From Candidatus Heimdallarchaeota archaeon (lineage in GTDB: Archaea > Asgardarchaeota > Heimdallarchaeia > Heimdallarchaeales > Kariarchaeaceae): a stretch of 29,348 nt of DNA. The stretch covers positions 1 through 29,348 of the forward strand of contig JALUTL010000198.1 in NCBI GenBank assembly GCA_027016475.1, in the 5' to 3' direction. A program made the position numbers and the translations under genes. The number at the start of each line of letters is the position of its first letter. The first letter of the stretch is position 1. Positions 8,640-16,490 of the stretch are shown here, in pieces. The notes beneath the pieces are model-generated. The model did not search any database. It was not told the DNA's origin and was given only the letters and a program-made list of their open reading frames with translations.

Positions 8640-10049
8640 ATGACAACAAAAAGAAAAAGCAGAGCAAAAAAAACCAAAACTGAAAAAACACCCCCTGAAG
8701 AAAAAACTAAAAAGAAATCTACCAAAAAGACAACAAAGAAGACTCAGAAGCAGGAATCCTCCCATAGAAAAGTGGAGGGTAAAGAAAAAACACCTTCCAA
8801 AACCAAGAAGAAGCAGAAAGTCATTCATCCAGAAGTCAATATTGGTACAGCTGGACATGTCGATGAAGGAAAGTCAACACTTATCAGAGCGCTCACCGGC
8901 AAGTTTCCAGATGATCATTCTGAAGAACTGAAGCGTGGTATCACTATACGATTGGGATATGCTGACTGTGACGTCAAAGCATGCCCAAAGTGTGATGATC
9001 CAGACAAGTGGACAGTGGCGGACAAATGTCCCAATTGCGGTTCCAAAACTGAATTTGTTCGCCGTTTGTCATTTGTTGATGCACCGGGACATGAGATTCT
9101 CATGCAGGTAATGCTTTCAGGTGCAGCAATAATGGATGGAGTGATATTGGTGATTGGTGCCAATAAGCCCGTTCCGCAACCGCAAACTAGGGAGCATTTG
9201 GCCGCTATTACTGCTTTGGGTATCAAGAACGTGATTGTGGTTCAAAACAAGGTTGAACTGGTAAGTCCTGAAAAAGCTAAGGAGAACTATCAACAGATCA
9301 AAAACTTCCTGAAAGGCACGATCGCAGCAAACGCCCCAATCATCCCTATGAGTGCGATTCATGGAGTAAATCAGGATATGTTACTTTCTGCCATCCAGCA
9401 TTTCATTCCAACACCTCATAAAAAGGCTGAAGGGCCACTTAGAATGTTTTCCGCAAGAACATTCGATATCAATCCTCCCGGTACAAAACCCAAGGATTTG
9501 AAAGGTGGAGTATTTGGTGGAACCATTAAATCAGGACGGGTAGAAGTAGGCGACAAAGTCGTTTTGCTTCCTGGATTGAAGAAGAAGGAAGGGAACGTCA
9601 CAAAGCGTATCCCCGTTGAAACCGAGGTTCTTTCAATACGGGTTGGGGAGCATGGAGACAGCACATATGCAACACCCGGTGGGTTAGTTGCAATACAGAC
9701 CGCCATTGACCCCAGCATGACTCGATCAGACAACCTCAGCGGGACAATTCTAACCAAAGCCGGTGAAGAGTTGCCTGTCGTGGATGAAATACGGATTAAA
9801 TTTACTTTGTTTGACATCGTGGTCGGTTCTGAAACAGATGAAAAGGTTCATCCAATTCGGCAAAACGAACCATTGTTGTTGACGATTGGCACCGCTCCAT
9901 CAACTGGAGTGGTCACCGATTTGAAGAAAAACATAATGCAGGTAAAACTGAACGCGGAAGTAGCACTTGATCCAAGTGTAAAAATCGCTATCAGTCGACG
10001 TATTCAAAAGCGATGGCGTTTAATAGGATATGGAGAAATTGTCGAATAG
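8640..10049 (+). CDS. aif2g: Translation initiation factor aIF2 gamma subunit
   Basis: This is the GTPase subunit of the factor that delivers initiator Met-tRNA to the small ribosomal subunit. Of the 469 residues, about 60 at the N-terminus form a Lys/Thr/Glu-rich extension (for example EKTKKKSTKKTTKKTQKQ) not present in the usual archaeal protein of about 410 residues. After it come the G1 motif GHVDEGKST (72-80), the zinc ribbon cysteines C115, C118, C130 and C133, DAPGHEILM (147-155), and NKVELV (203-208). Two beta-barrel domains then follow. The P-loop has Glu where archaeal aIF2-gamma normally has His (GHVDHGKTT) and eIF2-gamma has AHGKS. The start is fixed by a strong Shine-Dalgarno site. 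The next gene overlaps the 3' end by 20 bp, suggesting coupled translation. Confidence 0.97.
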   Translation: MTTKRKSRAKKTKTEKTPPEEKTKKKSTKKTTKKTQKQESSHRKVEGKEKTPSKTKKKQKVIHPEVNIGTAGHVDEGKSTLIRALTGKFPDDHSEELKRGITIRLGYADCDVKACPKCDDPDKWTVADKCPNCGSKTEFVRRLSFVDAPGHEILMQVMLSGAAIMDGVILVIGANKPVPQPQTREHLAAITALGIKNVIVVQNKVELVSPEKAKENYQQIKNFLKGTIAANAPIIPMSAIHGVNQDMLLSAIQHFIPTPHKKAEGPLRMFSARTFDINPPGTKPKDLKGGVFGGTIKSGRVEVGDKVVLLPGLKKKEGNVTKRIPVETEVLSIRVGEHGDSTYATPGGLVAIQTAIDPSMTRSDNLSGTILTKAGEELPVVDEIRIKFTLFDIVVGSETDEKVHPIRQNEPLLLTIGTAPSTGVVTDLKKNIMQVKLNAEVALDPSVKIAISRRIQKRWRLIGYGEIVE

Positions 10050-10446
10050 AGAACCACTGCCAATCTTTATCGATACGAACGTCCTCCTTCATGCTCCAGA
10101 GTGGAAAGTACGCTTCCTTTCAGAACTAGATCGGATTGTGGGTCAAAGTTATGTTGTGTATCTCCATGAGATGGTGTTTGATGAACTTTTGGCGGCACAC
10201 CAAGAGGGTGGAGCTTTGGGGCAGAGGGCTAAACTTGCATTGGAATTGAGCAACCAGTTTCAGGGCTATGAAGACCCACGGGAATATGCCGGAACTGATG
10301 TAGCGTTGATGGCCTCTGCCAAAAGAGAGGGTGGTGCAGTTCTGACGTTTGACAAATTGTTGAAAAAAAGATGTAAGAACATAGGTGTCCCTGTAATTAC
10401 CATCAAAGGGACGCGTCAATTAATGGTGGATGGGTTTTTGGAATAG
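10030..10446 (+). CDS. PIN-domain endoribonuclease, Fcf1/Utp24-like
   Basis: This 138-residue single PIN domain shows the expected acidic active-site residues: D15 (FIDTNVLL), E52 (FDELL), D90 (GTDVALMA) and D108 (LTFDKLLKK). The KRxxN-GVPVITIKG end matches the archaeal Fcf1/Utp24-like family, which sits between aIF2-gamma and Rpo7 in many archaea and is presumed to act in rRNA processing; that role is by analogy with eukaryotic Utp24. The ATG lies inside the last codons of aIF2-gamma. No antitoxin-like gene is beside it, which argues against a VapC toxin. Confidence 0.82.
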   Translation: MEKLSNREPLPIFIDTNVLLHAPEWKVRFLSELDRIVGQSYVVYLHEMVFDELLAAHQEGGALGQRAKLALELSNQFQGYEDPREYAGTDVALMASAKREGGAVLTFDKLLKKRCKNIGVPVITIKGTRQLMVDGFLE

Positions 10447-10513
10447 TCCATTTTTGTTCCTATTTCGTGAACTATAACACAATGATTTTAATGAGCAAAG
10501 TGCCAACCCATTT

Positions 10514-10539
10514 GAGAATATTCTCGAATCTTGGGATTC
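10514..10539. promoter_or_regulatory. Perfect palindrome plus hairpin upstream of rpo7
   Basis: GAGAATATTCTC (10514-10525) is a perfect 12-bp palindrome. It is directly followed by an inverted repeat GAATC-TTGG-GATTC (10526-10539). Both lie in the 109-bp gap before rpo7, ending 16 nt before its ATG. It could be an operator, a leader hairpin, or chance. A GGAG Shine-Dalgarno site follows at about 10547. Confidence 0.3.
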
Positions 10540-10555
10540 ACTTTTTGGAGCATTA

Positions 10556-11134
10556 ATGCATATGTACTACATAAGCCAAATTACCGATACTTTACGTGTT
10601 CCACCAAACAGATTTGACGAGGATTTGAAATCCATCCTTCTTGAATTGGCTCGAGAAAGCCTGGAGGAACGGATTTTTCCAGAATTGGGATTTATTGTCG
10701 CAGTTTTGGAAGCGGAAGAGGTAGGAAAAGGTAGACTTATCCCACAGGAGAGTGGAGCCTTCTATCCTTGCGTTTTTCGAGTTCTTTGCTATAAACCTGA
10801 ACGCAATGAGATCGTTCAAGGGCGAGTGGTAGAAGTTGTTGATTTCGGCGTTTTCGTGCAGGTGAGCACTGTTGAATGCCTCTGCCATAAATCCCAAATG
10901 GGTGATGACTTTTTCATGTACAAGGAATCTGAAAATGCTCTGATCGGTCGGGAGACTGGGAGAAGGGTAGGTTTAGGGGATATAATCCGTGCAAGGGTTG
11001 CGGTCGTAGGGCTGCAGAAAAATGCAGTGAGGGTTGGAATATCGACTCGCCAAGCTGGTTTAGGAAAATTGGAATGGATTGAAGAATGGAAGAAAAGCCT
11101 TGAAGCCAAAAGGCAAGATGCTGTGGTGGAATAG
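10556..11134 (+). CDS. rpo7: DNA-directed RNA polymerase subunit Rpo7 (RpoE')
   Basis: The 192-residue stalk subunit of archaeal RNA polymerase, the homologue of eukaryotic Rpb7, binds emerging RNA and aids open-complex formation. The N-terminal tip domain is recognisable (MYYISQITDTLRVPPNRF), followed by the S1/OB fold from about residue 83 (EIVQGRVVEVVDFGVFVQ) ending at about 170 (IRARVAVVGLQ, VGISTRQAGLG). Two ATG codons, 10556 and 10562, are both usable. The usual downstream partners, Spt4/RpoE'' and S24e, are not here; a membrane protein follows instead. Confidence 0.95.
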   Translation: MHMYYISQITDTLRVPPNRFDEDLKSILLELARESLEERIFPELGFIVAVLEAEEVGKGRLIPQESGAFYPCVFRVLCYKPERNEIVQGRVVEVVDFGVFVQVSTVECLCHKSQMGDDFFMYKESENALIGRETGRRVGLGDIIRARVAVVGLQKNAVRVGISTRQAGLGKLEWIEEWKKSLEAKRQDAVVE

Positions 11135-11180
11135 CATTGGAAATCTGCCCACTGATGGGAACTACAAGGAGACTTAATCA

Positions 11181-12296
11181 ATGACATTGCTTGGTGGTTC
11201 AGTCGAGAATCTTATTCCACAGCTTTCTCAAGACAAATTGGTTTTGCGGCCCAAGCCTAGGCCTTGGATCGATATTCTTGGGCATTTCATGGACTATTTG
11301 ATGATCATCTCAGGAATTTTAGTGGCATACCGTTTCTTTATCAATTTGAATTCGAACAATACCTCAAACTTACTTGTGGTATTTTTCAATTATTTGGGTG
11401 CCTTGATCATATATTACCGGTACCGTTTCATCAAAGGAACATACATAATTACAGAAAAGGGATTGCTTGTCCCTGACACTTGGTTAACCAAACGGCTGAT
11501 CCAATGGTCTGAAATTGTAGAAATTTATTTTGAAAAAGTAACCATTCAGGGAGAAGAGAATGACAATAAACAGAATGCGCTGAGGATTATTCTCGATACT
11601 CCTTGGCTGAAAGTAAATGATACGGGGATGCAAGACGCAAGTTTGCTCCTATTGAGCGAAGATTACGATGTTAAAAATCTTGAATCATTTAAGGAAACAT
11701 TGGAGTTGTTCAAAAATCAATTCGGCAAGGCACCCGACACTCTGAATGAACGATTGAGGAAACAGGTACATCGATCATGGACTGGGAGAAACAAACGTAT
11801 CATTTATCTGTGGATCGATGCTGCGAGTCAATCCATATTCGTCTTTTTCATGCTTTTTTTGGCTTTTTGGGGCCTTTTCGGATTTTTTCCTCACTATGGT
11901 GTTTTCGTCACCATTGTAATTTCATTTGTGCTCTTGCTACTACTGTTTTATTGGCTAATACTGAAACCCTATTCAATTGTCGCCATTCGTCCGCATGAGC
12001 TTGGGGCAGTTCATTACGTCCCCGATGATGTTGTAACGAACATACGGTTTGTGGCAATCGGTTTGCCGTTTTCATTGAAAATGAAAAGCTGTGAAATAAT
12101 CTATGAGGAAGGGGAGAACCGTCCATTGCAAGTTGCCAACTTTGTCCAAATTCATCCAGAAGTAATTGCACCCGGTGAACTGGCACACGGAATTGCACAA
12201 CTGACAGGCAACCATATTCATTCAAAAGGTGCCATTATTGGTTTCTCCATGGGTGAAGATGATCAAGAATACCGAATCGAGATTAGATGGAGATAG
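11181..12296 (+). CDS. Membrane protein with a bacterial-type PH-like domain
   Basis: The 371-residue protein has two membrane helices near residues 30-52 and 65-85. A cytoplasmic segment follows (GTYIITEKGLLVPD, IQWSEIVEIYFE, ALRIILDTPW) that reads like the bacterial PH (bPH/YcxB-like) domain. A second helix pair lies at about 210-260, then another beta-rich segment (YSIVAIRPHELG, VTNIRFVAIGLP). The helix pair plus PH-like module thus appears twice, suggesting an internal duplication. AAGGAGA at 11166-11172 is a good ribosome-binding site. The gene sits where spt4/rps24e often follow rpo7. The function is unknown. Confidence 0.6.
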   Translation: MTLLGGSVENLIPQLSQDKLVLRPKPRPWIDILGHFMDYLMIISGILVAYRFFINLNSNNTSNLLVVFFNYLGALIIYYRYRFIKGTYIITEKGLLVPDTWLTKRLIQWSEIVEIYFEKVTIQGEENDNKQNALRIILDTPWLKVNDTGMQDASLLLLSEDYDVKNLESFKETLELFKNQFGKAPDTLNERLRKQVHRSWTGRNKRIIYLWIDAASQSIFVFFMLFLAFWGLFGFFPHYGVFVTIVISFVLLLLLFYWLILKPYSIVAIRPHELGAVHYVPDDVVTNIRFVAIGLPFSLKMKSCEIIYEEGENRPLQVANFVQIHPEVIAPGELAHGIAQLTGNHIHSKGAIIGFSMGEDDQEYRIEIRWR

Positions 12297-12298
12297 GC

Positions 12299-12805
12299 TC
12301 AGGAAATTTTTACGGAAATGACATCCTTGTTTCTGAGCAGTAGTTCCAATATCCTTGCCGGTATTTTTTTGTCCGTTACTATTGTCATGGTGCTTTTTAC
12401 CGAAAGTTCAGGATCCTTTGCCAATAAATAACGGATGACCAAATCTTCTTCAGCCAGCAGTGTTGTAGCTCTTGCTGCAATACCCACACTGGAGGAAAAG
12501 GCCTCTATCTCAATCACCCCTTCAAACCTTTCCTTGTTCATTCTTGCAACTTCTGAAAGGTCTGCGACAGGTTTCAGATATTTGAACACCTTCATCAGTT
12601 CCTCATTTTTTCGAATATCACGTACTGTTTCCTCCACCACTTTGCGGTCTACTTTTGCCGCTTTTGCCACCTTCGTGATGGGTAACATTACAGGTCCTGC
12701 ATAAATTCCATCTTCGTGTACACTAAACCCAAATTCTAACAGCAGTTCTACCACTTTTAACCTGCTAGGTGTGTTTTGGAAAGCTTTGATGATTTCATCC
12801 CACAT
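12299..12805 (-). CDS. ACT-domain transcriptional regulator (COG2150-like)
   Basis: The 168-residue protein has an N-terminal winged-helix-like region (about 10-75, including LPITKVAKAAKVDRKVVEET) and a C-terminal ACT domain (about 95-168, beginning FEGVIEIEAFSSSVGIAARA). This matches the archaeal predicted regulator of amino acid metabolism, COG2150. ACT domains usually bind amino acids. Its gene is divergent from trpE-trpG, so control of tryptophan synthesis, with tryptophan or another aromatic as ligand, is a reasonable inference but not shown. A TATA-like element lies 25 nt upstream, suggesting a leaderless mRNA. Confidence 0.82.
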   Translation of the reverse strand: MWDEIIKAFQNTPSRLKVVELLLEFGFSVHEDGIYAGPVMLPITKVAKAAKVDRKVVEETVRDIRKNEELMKVFKYLKPVADLSEVARMNKERFEGVIEIEAFSSSVGIAARATTLLAEEDLVIRYLLAKDPELSVKSTMTIVTDKKIPARILELLLRNKDVISVKIS

Positions 12806-12826
12806 ATTTCATGGTCAACTGCACAC

Positions 12827-12833
12827 TATAAAT
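12827..12833 (-). promoter_or_regulatory. TATA-like box of the ACT regulator
   Basis: On the minus strand this reads ATTTATA, centred 25 nt before the regulator ATG at 12805. The first GGT-N6-ACC inverted repeat lies just upstream of it, where a regulator could act on its own promoter. Confidence 0.5.
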
Positions 12834-12849
12834 GTTTAATTAGCAATAA

Positions 12850-12867
12850 TGTGGTATAATAACCACA
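12850..12867. promoter_or_regulatory. Inverted repeat, candidate operator 1
   Basis: TGTGGT-ATAATA-ACCACA is a perfect 6-bp inverted repeat with a 6-bp spacer, in the gap between the ACT regulator and trpE. It shares the core GGT-N6-ACC with a second repeat 55 bp away. Binding by the ACT regulator is inferred. Confidence 0.5.
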
Positions 12868-12905
12868 GTTGGTTAATCTAGGTATGAAATCCAATTATTT
12901 GCTTG

Positions 12906-12921
12906 AAGGTGACGAAACCTT
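12906..12921. promoter_or_regulatory. Inverted repeat, candidate operator 2
   Basis: AAGGT-GACGAA-ACCTT is a 5-bp inverted repeat with the same 6-bp spacer and the same GGT-N6-ACC core as the repeat at 12850-12867. The centres are 55 bp apart, close to five helical turns, so two dimers could sit on one face of the DNA. Confidence 0.4.
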
Positions 12922-13039
12922 ACCAAAATGGATTATTTTCCCACTTTCTCCCATTATTTGGAAAGCCAAGCCCAAATGGAATCAAATGGCAACAACTGAA
13001 CCATAATGCAGATTAGACCCATATTCTGTCTATCCTATG

Positions 13040-13047
13040 TTTTATTG
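13040..13047 (+). promoter_or_regulatory. TATA-like box of trpE
   Basis: TTTTATTG is centred 26 nt before ATG 13069. It supports 13069 rather than the longer-frame ATG 13006 as the trpE start, because 13006 has no such element at the right distance. Confidence 0.45.
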
Positions 13048-13068
13048 TGTTTCTATGCCGGTAATTTG

Positions 13069-14466
13069 ATGACCTTGAAAAAAATTCCTCTCATTGAACC
13101 ACCAAATGTGCTGGAGCTTTACTCTAAAATTCGATCACAATTTTACAATACTGTGCTCTTAGAATCCATGGATGGGCCAAAACAAATGGCAACACAGTCA
13201 ATTATTGGTTTTGATCCGCTCCATATCATAAGAATTGATGACGGTTCCTTGTATTGTGATGGAAGAAAAATTGCTGAGGGATACTTGGACATCGTTTCTG
13301 CTCTTCAGAACCTTATTGCAAACTATGAAGTAGAACAAGTGAAGATGAACAGAAATAATCCCATGTTTAATGGCGGACTAATCGGGTTCACATCTTATGA
13401 TTTCATACGTTACTATGAAGAAATTCCAGACGACTGCAAAAACAAGATTCAATTCCCTGATGGCCTCTATGGCCTTTTTTTGGATGGGATTGTTTTTGAT
13501 CACGTAGCAGGAGAGGCCTATTATTTTCACCATTCTAATGCCCCGAACCGTTTCTCCGACATCTTGATGCTTATCCGTTCGGAGATGCCCCAAATTTCTG
13601 ATCCCTTTAGGATAACATCCAATATCCAATTTTCCATGTCACAAGACGAATTTGAAAAAAATGTAGCTTGCATCAAGGATTGCATCCACAACGGTGAGAT
13701 TTTCCAAGCTGTTCTTTCCCAAAAAGCCTCTTTTTTCGCACATGGTGATAGAATTCATCTGTATTTGAAGCTGCGAGAATTAAATCCAAGTCCATACATG
13801 TATCTGATTGAATTCCATGAACTAGCCATTATTGGGAGCTCACCAGAGCTTTTGATTTCATTAAACAATGGTGTTCTTACTACTTATCCAATTGCAGGTA
13901 CACGAAGAATTGGAAAATCTGAAAATGAGAATCTGTTACTTGAAGCCGATCTTATTCAAGACCCCAAGGAATTGGCGGAACATAACATGCTGGTGGATCT
14001 GGCAAGGAATGACCTCGGGAAAGTTGCCAAGATTGGGACTGTTAAGGTACCTGAATATTTGACAATTTCCCGGTTTTCTCATGTCATTCATTTAGTCAGC
14101 AAAGTGGAAGCAAAAATCGAAAATGGGCTTGATCAATTTGATGCCTTTTCGTCAGTATTTCCTGCTGGAACTGTTTCTGGTGCTCCAAAAATCAGGGCAA
14201 TGGAAATAATACAACAATTGGAAAACGACAGAAGAGGGCCATATGCTGGTGCTGTGGGCTTTTTTGGCCTTGACGGGAACATGGTGCAGGCTATTGCAAT
14301 CAGAACCATTTTTGCAATAAAAAATCACTTTACTGCTCAAGCCGGTGCAGGCATTGTTCATGATAGCATTCCTGAGAAGGAGTATGAAGAGACACTGAAC
14401 AAGATGGCTGCCATTTTTCAGGCTATGAGAGAAATAGAAAAACCCGTGGCAAACATAATCAGGTAG
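13069..14466 (+). CDS. trpE: Anthranilate synthase component I (TrpE)
   Basis: TrpE converts chorismate to anthranilate, using ammonia passed from TrpG, the first committed step of tryptophan synthesis. From ATG 13069 it has 465 residues. It shows the LLES tryptophan-binding motif (30-33), NPSPYMYL, GSSPELLI, PIAGTRRIG, EHNMLVDLARNDLG, FPAGTVSGAPKIRAMEI and GPYAGAVGFF, and ends with QAGAGIVHDSIPEKEYEET. The LLES and NPSPYM motifs favour TrpE with tryptophan feedback over PabB. The longer frame from ATG 13006 adds 21 residues unlike the family. TrpG follows after 12 bp. No other trp genes are in the window. Confidence 0.92.
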   Translation: MTLKKIPLIEPPNVLELYSKIRSQFYNTVLLESMDGPKQMATQSIIGFDPLHIIRIDDGSLYCDGRKIAEGYLDIVSALQNLIANYEVEQVKMNRNNPMFNGGLIGFTSYDFIRYYEEIPDDCKNKIQFPDGLYGLFLDGIVFDHVAGEAYYFHHSNAPNRFSDILMLIRSEMPQISDPFRITSNIQFSMSQDEFEKNVACIKDCIHNGEIFQAVLSQKASFFAHGDRIHLYLKLRELNPSPYMYLIEFHELAIIGSSPELLISLNNGVLTTYPIAGTRRIGKSENENLLLEADLIQDPKELAEHNMLVDLARNDLGKVAKIGTVKVPEYLTISRFSHVIHLVSKVEAKIENGLDQFDAFSSVFPAGTVSGAPKIRAMEIIQQLENDRRGPYAGAVGFFGLDGNMVQAIAIRTIFAIKNHFTAQAGAGIVHDSIPEKEYEETLNKMAAIFQAMREIEKPVANIIR

Positions 14467-14478
14467 AGGTGGAGCTAA

Positions 14479-15060
14479 ATGAACATTTTGTTGATAGACA
14501 ATTATGACTCGTTTGTATACAATTTGTATCAGATGTTGGGAGAAGTTTCTGGTGTGGCACCCATTGTCTTTAGAAATGATCAAATAACCATAGAAGTCGT
14601 TTGTGATATGAACCCCGATGCAATAGTTCTTTCGCCAGGGCCAGGGCATCCTGCAAACAAGAGGGACTTTGGTGTGTGCGCAGATATTCTTTCCAAAGAT
14701 CTAGATGTCCCTATTTTGGGAGTTTGTTTGGGGCACCAGGGAATAGGGCTTTACCATGGCCAACCCCTATCAAAAGCAAAGCAAGTCATGCATGGCAAAA
14801 CATCTCGTATATCACATAATGGAGATGGCATATTCAAAAATATTCCCAACCCCTTCATTGGAGCACGTTATCACTCACTTGCAATTTCGAAGGTCACAAA
14901 CAATGATTTGGAAGTAACCGCAGTAGCTGATGATGGTGAAATAATGGGTGTACAGCATAGAACCAAGAAAATATATGGCGTCCAGTTTCATCCGGAATCA
15001 ATCATGACTCAGAATGGAAAGGATATTGTGTCAAATTTCGTTGAAATCTGTGGTTGGTAA
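14479..15060 (+). CDS. trpG: Anthranilate synthase glutamine amidotransferase component (TrpG)
   Basis: This class I glutamine amidotransferase supplies ammonia to TrpE. The 193 residues hold the start MNILLIDNYDSFVYNL, the oxyanion-type LSPGPGHP (51-58), the nucleophile C83 in GVCLGHQ, and the catalytic pair H171 and E173 in GVQFHPES. All triad residues are intact. GAGGTGGAG at 14466-14474 is a clear ribosome-binding site, overlapping the trpE stop region. It could also serve PabB, as in some organisms, but adjacency to TrpE with LLES favours tryptophan synthesis. Confidence 0.93.
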   Translation: MNILLIDNYDSFVYNLYQMLGEVSGVAPIVFRNDQITIEVVCDMNPDAIVLSPGPGHPANKRDFGVCADILSKDLDVPILGVCLGHQGIGLYHGQPLSKAKQVMHGKTSRISHNGDGIFKNIPNPFIGARYHSLAISKVTNNDLEVTAVADDGEIMGVQHRTKKIYGVQFHPESIMTQNGKDIVSNFVEICGW

Positions 15061-15129
15061 TGCTTTCATTTAATGGTTTAATTACAAAAATGACATTTGC
15101 TTTCAATTTTAGGTGTAGGTTCAAACAAA

Positions 15130-15138
15130 TTATATAAA
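15130..15138 (+). promoter_or_regulatory. TATA box of the murein-endopeptidase-like gene
   Basis: TTATATAAA is centred 26 nt before the GTG at 15160. This is the clearest match in the window to an archaeal TATA box with a leaderless start, and it decides the start of the following gene. Confidence 0.65.
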
Positions 15139-15159
15139 TCGAACAAATTTATACGATTT

Positions 15160-16104
15160 GTGAAATCAAAAAGCAAAAAACTTACGATTTCAACACTTCT
15201 TATCGCTTTGTTTTTGACTATGAATGTTTCCCCCCTCGCTTTTCCGGTGGAAGCTGGGCTTGGAACTTGGCCGCTTTTGAAAAAAGGGACGAGAGGCGAG
15301 GATGTTTATGCATTGCAGTATCTCTTAAGGGCAAGAGGATACTCAATCACAGTTGATGGAATTTTTGGAAGCGGAACTGAATCAGTAGTGAAGTCGTTCC
15401 AGTCCAGCAAAGGGTTAGTGGCCGATGGTATAGTGGGATCCAATACTTGGTCGAAGCTTGTTATTACAGTGCAATATGGTTCGACAGGGGACGCAGTTAG
15501 GGCTGTTCAGAGGTTGCTCAACACCAAATACCATAGATCCTTGACTGTGGATGGGATTTTCGGATCTGGCACAAAATCTGCGGTTCAAAGTTTCCAATCT
15601 CATGTAGGAATCAGTGCCGATGGAATAGTGGGGCCAACAACATGGCGGTATCTAGTCAGTCATTTCTTCGATTTAACCCGCTACGGATCAACCGGCCTTG
15701 GTTGGTACCATTACTCTGATGATGGCAATGATGACTGGGGTACTGCAAATGTTATTGCACAACTCATAAAAGTTGCAAAAGATTGGTATTACAGTGTTGG
15801 ATGGCCTCGTATAGGCATTGGTGATATCAGCAGAGAACATGGAGGAAGTTTTCCGCCTCATTCCACCCATAAGGACGGCTTGGACACCGATATTCGCCCC
15901 ATGCGTAATGATGGGGTAGAAGGGGCCACTCTATGGAATTGGGGGTCATACAGTCGTTCGCTTACACGTCTTTTGTTGCAGATGCTATGGGACACAGGCA
16001 TGGTGTCACGTATTCTGTTCAACGATCCAACGTTGATTTCTGAAGGACTTTGCACCTCTGCCAGTGGGCATGACAACCATCTTCATGTAGACTGGAAAAT
16101 GTAA
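15160..16104 (+). CDS. Exported peptidoglycan-binding, MepA/M15-like metallopeptidase
   Basis: From GTG 15160 the protein has 314 residues: a signal peptide (about 1-33, KLTISTLLIALFLTMNVSP), two tandem peptidoglycan-binding (PG_binding_1) repeats, and a C-terminal LAS-type zinc peptidase domain. Both repeats carry the core VDGIFGSGT and ADGIVG. The metal site is visible as HSTHKDGLDTDI (H237 and D244 likely ligands) and GHDNHLH (H309), the pattern of penicillin-insensitive murein endopeptidase. Such enzymes cut peptide cross-links in bacterial murein. Archaea lack murein, so this gene is probably bacterial in origin and may attack bacteria or act on another polymer; both are inference. A TTG at 15097 gives a longer frame, but the TATA box lies inside it. 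The stop abuts that of the convergent gene. Confidence 0.85.
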   Translation: MKSKSKKLTISTLLIALFLTMNVSPLAFPVEAGLGTWPLLKKGTRGEDVYALQYLLRARGYSITVDGIFGSGTESVVKSFQSSKGLVADGIVGSNTWSKLVITVQYGSTGDAVRAVQRLLNTKYHRSLTVDGIFGSGTKSAVQSFQSHVGISADGIVGPTTWRYLVSHFFDLTRYGSTGLGWYHYSDDGNDDWGTANVIAQLIKVAKDWYYSVGWPRIGIGDISREHGGSFPPHSTHKDGLDTDIRPMRNDGVEGATLWNWGSYSRSLTRLLLQMLWDTGMVSRILFNDPTLISEGLCTSASGHDNHLHVDWKM

Positions 16105-16338
16105 TCACAATTGATCCATTAGCCTTATTTGGCGATTTGAGATTTCATCTCCCGAGACATAGACCAAACCTTGTGTTTCCATACTCATGAGTATGTTGGA
16201 GAGTTCCCTTGTTGAAATCTCCTTGTACTTTTTCTTGAGATGTTTTTTCAATTCATTCTCGAAGACGATGCCATGGTTGTCCTTTAGAAATGTCATGATT
16301 GTTGCAATTATGTCTACAGCCGTGTTCAGTTCATTCAC
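16105..16338 (-). CDS. Small winged-helix-like protein
   Basis: The 77-residue protein is rich in helix with a short C-terminal beta hairpin (GLVYVSGDEISNRQIRL). This suggests a lone winged-helix domain (ISTRELSNILMSMETQGLVY). The start is GTG; TTAATATT lies about 25 nt upstream, supporting it. I do not recognise a specific family. It is convergent with the endopeptidase-like gene with no gap. It could be a DNA-binding regulator or an adaptor domain. Confidence 0.55.
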   Translation of the reverse strand: MNELNTAVDIIATIMTFLKDNHGIVFENELKKHLKKKYKEISTRELSNILMSMETQGLVYVSGDEISNRQIRLMDQL

Positions 16339-16490
16339 GAGGTTGCTACTGATTAGACAATATTAATTGTGTCGCTTGATGATAGGCGAATCGAAACAGA
16401 AAGATTTCAGAACTTCCATTTATTTTCCACGAAGTCACGAATGATTAAATATGAAGGCTTCTAATAGGAGATAAACCATGAGGTATTTAG

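Noticed and set aside
8640..8830. Lysine-rich N-terminus of aIF2-gamma as a wrong start call
   Set aside because: A strong Shine-Dalgarno site stands 7 nt before ATG 8640, and no better start with such a site lies nearer the G domain.
13006..13068. 21-residue extension of TrpE
   Set aside because: Residues do not resemble the TrpE family, and the TATA-like element supports ATG 13069.
15097..15159. TTG start adding 21 residues to the endopeptidase-like protein
   Set aside because: The TATA box lies inside this stretch and the signal peptide is complete from GTG 15160.
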